Assembly (NCBI GenBank): GCA_949126835.1
Contig: OX421497.1
Span: 15,195,679-15,259,678 of the forward strand
Length of the DNA: 64,000 bases
DNA from: Anisus vortex
Lineage: Eukaryota > Mollusca > Gastropoda > Planorbidae
Direction: 5' to 3'
The notes beneath the pieces are model-generated. The model did not search any database. It was not told the origin of the DNA and was given only the letters and a program-made list of their open reading frames with translations. How positions within the stretch are numbered: the stretch's first letter is position 1; each line of letters begins with the position of its first letter. Below, piece by piece: positions 57,818-64,000 of this stretch. The position numbers were made by a program, and so were the translations under genes.

Positions 57818-58939
57818 GTGCAGAAAGACAGCAAGCAGACAGAAGAAGTGTGCAACACAGGGTCAAGAAGCTCAAAAGAAATGCGTCCGGCATCGCCCAT
57901 AGTCGTGGAGTCGATGGTTTTTGAGAACAGCCAATCTAAGGTAAAAGAGAATAGCTGTACTCAATCTATTATGCTTTCAGAAGGCCGTGAGGAACAGATG
58001 GTTCCTGAAGTCCCGGAAGAGGACGACCTATCCGATTTTCGACCCTTTGTCTACGAGGGGACAGTGTCGACAGAAGTCGATGTACTCAGCAAGAAGAAAA
58101 TACAGATATTACGTAACACAGGTTCTGCTGTCAGCGTGATCCTGGAGGGCAGTGTGCCGTTAACAGATGCCACCAGTACCAGTGAGTCTGTTGTGCTGAG
58201 AGGTGCAAGTAATAATAAATAATAAATGAAGCTTATATAGCGCATATCCCGCAATCAGTTCTATGCGCTTAACAATTACAGACGATGATAACAATAATAG
58301 GCAAATATTAAAAAATGTGAGTGAGCTAGGCGTCCATAAGAAACAGGTGCGTCTTGAGTCCGGTCTTGAAAATGTTTAAGTTCGAGCTTTGTCGCAGCTG
58401 GAGTGGCAGGGTGTTCCATGCGGAGGGGCCGGAGTATGTGAAGGCCCGCTGACCAGCTGTCACGAGTTTTGTCCGCGGGATCATCAAATTGAGTTTGTGC
58501 GCAGCCGATCGAAGTGGGCGTGGTTTAGTATAGATTTCCAGACAGGAAATTAGGTAAACTGGGGCAGAGTCATTGAGGCATTTATAGCATAGAGATGCCA
58601 GTTTATATGAAATCCTATTTTGAATAGGGAGCCAGTGCAGAGAGTAGAGCAGAGGTGAGATGTGGTCGGACTTCTTCTTCTTTAGGACTAGTCTGGCAGC
58701 GCAGTATGGAGGCTGTGGAAGCTCCACTGCACAGAATAAAACTCGAGTCGGAGATTTTTACAGGTAACATTGTAGTGGGAGTGTGGCGCGCACTACCCGT
58801 CAAAGGCGTTTCCATGATATTAGGAAATGACATTATGGGCGGCAGAGTCACTGTCGAGCCCATGGTTAAAGTGTTGGGACGAAGATGGCGGAGGACACAA
58901 ACCTACGTCCTGCCAATGAACGCCCAACATGTGCACTGA
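57818..58939 (+). pseudogene. Protease region, interrupted by a LINE
   Basis: The first half (57,818-58,222) has an acidic linker and ILRNTGSAVSVI, where the catalytic Asp of the D-T/S-G motif reads Asn. The second half after the LINE (58,707-58,939) has VEAPLHRIKLES, VVGVWRALPVKGVSM and ILGNDIMGG, the conserved end of gypsy-type retropepsins. The Asn substitution and the insertion both predict an inactive enzyme. Confidence 0.85.
58207..58706 (-). mobile_element. 5'-truncated LINE (CR1/L2-like) in the protease region
   Basis: Minus strand. It encodes AARLVLKKKKSDHISPLLYS, LHWLPIQNRISYKL and FTYSGPSAWNTLPLQLR, then ends in GCGCTATATAAGCTTCATTT and a TTATTATTTATTATT tail (58,207-58,225). The same protein region is found in the LINE at 17.1-17.9 kb, but in a different subfamily. 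The ORF at 58,326-58,727 spans almost all of it. Confidence 0.9.
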
Positions 58940-59043
58940 CAAGAGCAATGCAGAAAAAGAAGTCGGAAAAGACTCCTGCTACGCTGTGTAGTGCAACGAA
59001 AGATGTGTTTGTCTGTTCCTAAGACACACATGCGAATGAAACA

Positions 59044-60427
59044 GTGGTAACAGAAACACCTGACATCGATTTAAGTGCTACGTTCTTTGCTGAACTAACA
59101 ACTGGTGAAGCAACAGAGAACGATAACGTTTTGTCACCAAAGCAGAAATTGGTGAAAGAACAATTGAATGACCAAGTAATAATGCAACTCAGAATGAAAG
59201 CTGTTGATGAAAAGACTGCAGATGCAATGGCGGAATGTTTCTACATGAAAGATGAAGTGTTGATGAAAAAGTTGAAACCGCTCAACTCGGGTACAAATGA
59301 GTGGGACAGTATTCACCAGATTGTAATACCTAAGTGCTATCGTCAAGATATACTGCGTGATCTTCCTTTCGCTGGTCACATGGGAGTTTGAAAAACACAC
59401 CACCGTATCCTCCCTTACTTCTACTGGCCAGGACTGAGAAGAGATGTCGAACAATACTGCAAGACTTGCCACGTATGCTAAATGGTAGGACGACCTAATC
59501 AACGAATTCCTGTCGCTCCACTCCAGCCGATACCAGCGTTTGACAAACCATTCAGTCATATACTCATTGATTGTGTGGGCCCGTTGCCGAAAACAAAAGC
59601 CGGTTTCCAGTACCTACTCACAATCATGTGTTCACTCGCTTCCCGGAAGCCATTCCGTTGCGGAACATAACGACAGTGAAAGTGGTAGACGCCCTGACTA
59701 ATGTCTTCACACGTTATGGCCTACCGAAGACAGTACAGTCCGACCAGGGGACTAACTTTACATCGAACATTTTCAAACAAGTCATGGAACAATTAGGGAT
59801 AAGCCATAGGCTATCAAGTGCCTATCATCCTGAGAGCCAGGGAGCTCTGGAAAGGTTTCATCAGACATTAAAATTGATGCTTAAAAAGTACTGTTATGAA
59901 AACGAGAAAGACTGGGATAAGGGTGTGCCTTATGTACTGTTCGCTGCAAGAGAGGCCACTCAGGAATCCTTGGGGTTTAGCCCGTTCGAACTTGTGTATG
60001 GACACTCAGTCAGAGGTCCGTTGAAACTTCTACATGAAACTTGGCTAACGGACAGTGAACCGATTGGACTTTTGTCATATGTAGAGATAAATTAAAATAT
60101 AGGCTTTATCATGCTTTTAACCATGTAAAGATTCATTTTCCACAGATGCAGGAGCGTATGAGACAGAATTATGACCGGAAAGCTACAGCTAGAACTTTTG
60201 CACCAGGTGACAAAGTTCTTGTGTTTCTACCTTTGCAAAATCAGCCTTTAAGTGCAAAGTTTAGTGGCCCCTACGAGAGAGAGTCAAAGCTTGGCGAGGT
60301 CAATTATTTGATAAAGACTCCTGACCGGAGACGTAAGCAGAGGGTATGTCAAATTAATTTGCTTAAGCCCTATGTTTCCAAGGAAAAGAGTAAACCACGG
60401 GAGGCCCCCATGATTTCATTAGCTTGA
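59044..60427 (+). pseudogene. Integrase of the Gmr1-type element
   Basis: The zinc-binding H-H-C-C region has the FAGHMGV ... THHRILPYFYWPGLRRDVEQ ... CKTCHVC pattern, with stops at 59,389-59,391 and 59,479-59,481. The catalytic core has all three acids of D-D-E: HILIDCVGPLP, VQSDQGTNFTS and HPESQGALERFH. The GPY/F module (FSGPYERESKLGEVNYLIKT) follows near 60,265. Frame changes lie near 59,620 and 60,082. It precedes the reverse transcriptase. Confidence 0.92.
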
Positions 60428-61516
60428 GTCCCGACGGACTTATCTAGGATAGAGCATAAGTTTGCAGAGAGCAAACTTAATAATACAGAAGCCCTTAAGA
60501 GCTTAGATACAAAGCTAGGACATCTTCCGGTAGAAGATAAAGAGAAGATTATTGAGCTGGTACATGAATATAAGTCACTGTTTACATATGTTCCCAGGAG
60601 GACACATCTAATAGAGCACGATGTAGTATTAACCGAGGGTGTCAGGCCAATTAAACAGCATCCATATAGAGTTAACCCCATCAGACTTGAACATATTAGA
60701 GCAGAGGTGAAGTATATGTTAGAAAATGATATAGTGGAAGAATGTGATAGCCAATGGTCTTCACCCTGTGTGTTGGTACCAAAAGCCGACCACACACTGC
60801 GGTTTTATACAGACCTTAGGAAATTAAATAATTTGACAAAGACTGACTCGTATCCCATTCCTCGTATTGATAACCTCATTGATAAGATAGGTGACGCGAC
60901 GTATGTGACAAAAATTGATCTTCTCTCCGCGTACTTTCAGATTCCTTTGACGCCACAGGCACAGGAAGTATCCACCTTTGTGACACCTGACGGACTTTAC
61001 AGGTATAAGGTCATGCCCTTCGGACTCCGTAATGCCCCGGCGACATTTCAAAGGCTTATAAACACCCTCACTCGCGGTATCTTCCAGTGTAATGCCTACC
61101 TCGACGACATAGTGGTGTATAGTACAGATTTCAAGACACATGTCAGTCAACTACGACACTTGTTTGAACGACTGAATGACGCCAATTTAACAATAAACCT
61201 GGCTAAGAGTCAGTTTGGACATGCCACTATCGAGTATCTTGGACATGTAGTGGGTGGTGGGAAGGTTAAACTAGTAAATGCTAAAATAGAAGCTATTAAG
61301 AATGTCCCAGTGCCACAGACAAGAAAACAGCTCCGAAGTTACCTGGGCATGGCTGGGTATTATCGTAAATTTTACAAGGACTTCTCTACAGTAGCTTGCC
61401 CCTTTACTGACCTACTAAAGAACAATCTCTTTGTTTGGACTGACAAGTGCCAAAGGGCGTTGGATAAGTTGAAGTTAAGATTATCCAGCACCTATTTTGG
61501 TCACCCCGCATTTTGA
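60428..61516 (+). pseudogene. Reverse transcriptase of the Gmr1-type element
   Basis: In the same frame as the last integrase segment, separated only by a TGA (60,425-60,427). It begins with EDKEKIIELVHEYKSLFTYV and VNPIRLEHIRAEVKYML, then the 269-codon ORF from 60,707. Motifs: SQWSSPCVLVPKADHTLRFY, TKIDLLSAYFQIPL, YKVMPFGLRNAPATFQRL, catalytic YLDDIVVYS, and IEYLGHVVGGGKV plus LRSYLGMAGYYRKF of the connection. All catalytic Asp residues are present. A frameshift near 61,505 separates it from RNase H. Confidence 0.95.
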
Positions 61517-61901
61517 TAGACCCTTTAAAATTGCAGTAGACGCGTGCGATTCTGGAATGGGAGCGGTGCTGACTCAGCAGGATGACCACGGAGAGGAGTA
61601 CTCGGTGTGCTACCACACACAGAAATTCAATATCCATGAACGTAATTATAATACAATTGAGAAGGAACTTTTAGGGTTGATCCTGGCGTTAAAACAGTTT
61701 GATTTCTATGTAAACAGCTCTGGGTACCCGATAGAAATACTGACCGACCACAACCCTCTGACTTTTCTCTCCAGGGTCAAGCAAAACCAGAGGCTTGTTA
61801 GATGGAGCTTATTCCTCCAAGCCTATGACTTAAACATAAAACATCTGAGGGGTAGGGACAACGTCACAGCTGACACTCTATCTCGGGTACTACATGATTG
61901 A
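61497..61901 (+). pseudogene. RNase H of the Gmr1-type element
   Basis: IAVDACDSGMGAVLTQQD, NTIEKELLGLILALKQF, ILTDHNPLTFL and HLRGRDNVTADTLSR carry the D-E-D-D catalytic set of Ty3/gypsy RNase H. It ends at a TGA (61,899-61,901); nothing codes beyond it. Confidence 0.93.
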
Positions 61902-63181
61902 CTGAATAACCCAATGTTTCTTTTCAGATCATCTCACTTGTTCATTAAGAATGTGTCATGATAACCTATCATTCGTTTGAATTTTGATTATGGAATACCT
62001 ATAGAATACTTGTATCAGACTAAAGTCAAGTCTTTTGAAAGTATTAATCATTTTTATAATCATTCTCTAGATAAAAGTATTATATTTTTCTTATTGATGT
62101 TCTGAGATATTTTAAATTCATTTTATTCATTTTATTATGGAAAAGAAATTCCATTTAAATGCATTATACAATAAATATATATTTGTATGTATTTACTTGA
62201 TATGGATGGATGAAAATAATTGTAATTGCATGCAATTAAGTGGGGAAACTTTGAGCTAATTGATTTGTTATCTTGTTTTATTTTAGTCAATGAATAAAAC
62301 TAAGTAATAATATGAACGATTTTTATCTTAGAAAGATAGAATAGCAATTGGTATAAATTTATAGATAATATTGGAAATCTATTGTTAAATTGTTATATCT
62401 TGGTAATATAATAGGAAAAATTAGTGGATACTCTCACTATGTTGTATATAAGTTGTTATATATTCCATATATCTGGGAATGAAGGGAAATAAATGTACTT
62501 AAAGGTGTGCACTTATCCATCCCTGAACAATCTTTTATATTAAACTATTGAATTTGCCAAAAATGCATTATGGTAGATTACATTTTAATATTTAGCTTGC
62601 TGTAGTAATTGTAACTAGAGCGTATCTCTCCTCATATTTAAGAAAATGGGAAGTAATAATCACCTTAAGTATGAACCCTGAACTACCCTGTAATAGATAT
62701 TAGTTAATGTCAAGTTGACACTGTAATTTAAAGGGGAAGTAACCTATAGTTTGATTCGAGTGGTGAATTAATTATTTTTTTTACTATATTGGATCTAAAC
62801 TGTTGAAAATTGCCAGAGTTTGAGCAATGTTATATTTGTTTAAATAGATTAAAACTTTTTGCTAATTTTTGGTGGAAATCCACACAATTGTACATAGTTA
62901 AAGTAGGAATCGCTAGAATATTTTGGAATTATTTGTACTTGTTGAGACATTAGTTAATTTTAATGTTAACGGGGAAATATTTGTCCATCACGTTATAATC
63001 ACAATTACCATTGGGTAACAATGTTTTATTTTTAATTTAATTGTGCCACTGAGCCATGTTTTGCTTAAATTGTCTTATGATCTTCCATTGATTGATGGTT
63101 GTAAACACGATAGTGTTAGGTACGAAAAATGTACCATGTTGGGTATTACCATGGTAATTATGGTACATTATTTCTTTCGTT
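61902..63181 (+). other. Noncoding 3' internal region of the retrotransposon
   Basis: About 1.3 kb, AT-rich, without an env-like or other ORF of note. Confidence 0.7.
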
Positions 63182-63192
63182 GGGTGGGGGCG
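63182..63192 (+). promoter_or_regulatory. Polypurine tract
   Basis: GGGTGGGGGCG lies immediately before the 3' LTR, where plus-strand priming occurs. It is interrupted by one T and one C. Confidence 0.75.
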
Positions 63193-63887
63193 TGTCATAT
63201 ATTGGTGGTTTCCAAGTATTGGAACACACAATGCTTTTTCCCCTCTCTTTTTTCTCCCTACACAAGATTTTGTGGGCGGGGCTTATTTTTCTATTTCCTT
63301 GCCTTTTAGTACGAAGGCGAAAGATTCCTGGTAATTTTGGTATTCCGTGTTGACCTCAAATTCTCGGAGTGGCTAGGAATGGTTTATTATTTCTGCATGC
63401 GGGAGTTCCTATCATTTTTATTACCGGTATGAGTTTTGTAATGATACCATTATTTTCACCTCTCCTAGTAATAGGTCTGTCCCCCGCACCACTTTAACTT
63501 TAATACTTTAATAGTATTTAATGATTTGTTTGTCTTAAAGGCAGAGAGTTTCAAGATAATTTCTTTTGAGGACGCTTGTGTTTGCACTATTTTATTCTAA
63601 CTGTACATAATCTTCATATTGTATATAATATATTGGAACATATCACCTGAATTAAATTATCAACAACATTTACACTGAAGCTTCCTCGTCAAGTTACTAT
63701 TCTATTGTGTTGTTGTCAAGGAAAGGAACTGTTAGAACGCAAATCCTGAGTTTGTGCCCAGGACCATAAGGAGAGTTCGTGTAATACTGAAACATAAATA
63801 ATAATAACTAAAGTCTACCCTAGGACCAACAAGAATTATCAACGATATCTACACGGCTCTGGCCACAAGGGGATTGTGGACGTAACA
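63193..63887 (+). repeat. 3' LTR
   Basis: Begins TGTCATATATTGGTGGTTTC and ends GTGGACGTAACA. Uninterrupted, it shows the empty site of the 5' LTR transposon at about 63,513-63,525. Confidence 0.93.
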
Positions 63888-64000
63888 GTAATATAGCCTA
63901 CATTGAATATTATATTGCCGTCATATTTATTAGGCCTAATGAATGGAGTAAAACAGTTGGTGTAGTGTTTAGAACTATGCCTAGTCCTAGCAGTCACTTA

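Larger units (their letters stand above)
54563..63887 (+). mobile_element. Gmr1-type gypsy-like LTR retrotransposon, near complete
   Basis: Two direct LTRs flank gag, CCHC, protease, integrase, then reverse transcriptase and RNase H. GTAA flanks both outer ends (4-bp match; a fifth base does not match). A gypsy-like RT located after integrase is the defining order of Gmr1 elements, described from deuterostomes. The coding region has at least five frame changes, several stops, and a LINE insertion. The 5' LTR carries a TIR transposon. Confidence 0.93.

Noticed and set aside
58326..58727. 133-codon minus ORF considered as a host gene
   Set aside because: It is the C-terminal part of a LINE reverse transcriptase inserted in the retrotransposon.
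61902..63192. Possible env-like gene after RNase H
   Set aside because: No ORF of useful length, signal peptide or membrane anchor; AT-rich noncoding sequence.

Overview
This is eukaryotic nuclear DNA from an animal, most likely a marine invertebrate deuterostome. It is AT-rich, the introns are GT-AG, and there are no operons. The only host gene I can support is an MDM2/MDM4-type p53 regulator. A long LTR element has the gypsy-like, integrase-before-RT layout known as Gmr1, first described from deuterostomes. The palindrome AGGCCT is scattered densely through the noncoding DNA. Species is not determinable from this window.

Layout. Positions 1-2867 hold two near-identical head-to-tail copies of a non-autonomous Helitron-like element with an internal 19-bp minisatellite; the array runs off the left edge. 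Positions 3939-9944 (minus strand) hold eight coding exons, reconstructed from splice sites, of an MDM2/4 homologue. The p53-binding domain and the start of the acidic region are present, but no zinc finger or RING is visible. Its introns and upstream DNA carry SINEs, minisatellites and several hAT MITEs with exact 8-bp target-site duplications (TSDs). Positions 15.2-19.2 kb hold a dead hAT, a LINE tail, and a TTAA-flanked piggyBac-like element inserted in that tail. Positions 19.2-23.4 kb show no gene.

Positions 23.4-31.3 kb are a patchwork of repeated blocks. A complete 3.2-kb hAT element interrupts it, with a long transposase ORF that is itself split by a TTAA MITE. Positions 31.4-45.4 kb are the wreck of an autonomous Helitron (Rep-side and Pif1-like helicase fragments, plus a 3' hairpin ending in CTAG). 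It is broken by a G-rich insertion, a PIF/Harbinger element with about 150-bp terminal repeats, and a retroelement fragment with an uninterrupted 502-codon gag-protease ORF. Positions 45.4-54.5 kb are mostly noncoding: Helitron ends, a DUF4371-type transposase relic, a 1-kb tandem duplication holding a small Helitron, and an inverted copy of the left-edge Helitron family.

Positions 54,563-63,887 are a near-complete LTR retrotransposon with two LTRs, gag, CCHC knuckle, protease, integrase, reverse transcriptase and RNase H in that order. It carries several frameshifts and stops, a LINE fragment in the protease region, and a TIR transposon in the 5' LTR. The 3' LTR preserves the empty site of that TIR insertion.

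Most of the window is therefore mobile DNA in nested layers, and the nesting gives relative ages. All gene models are by-eye reconstructions without alignment or transcript support.
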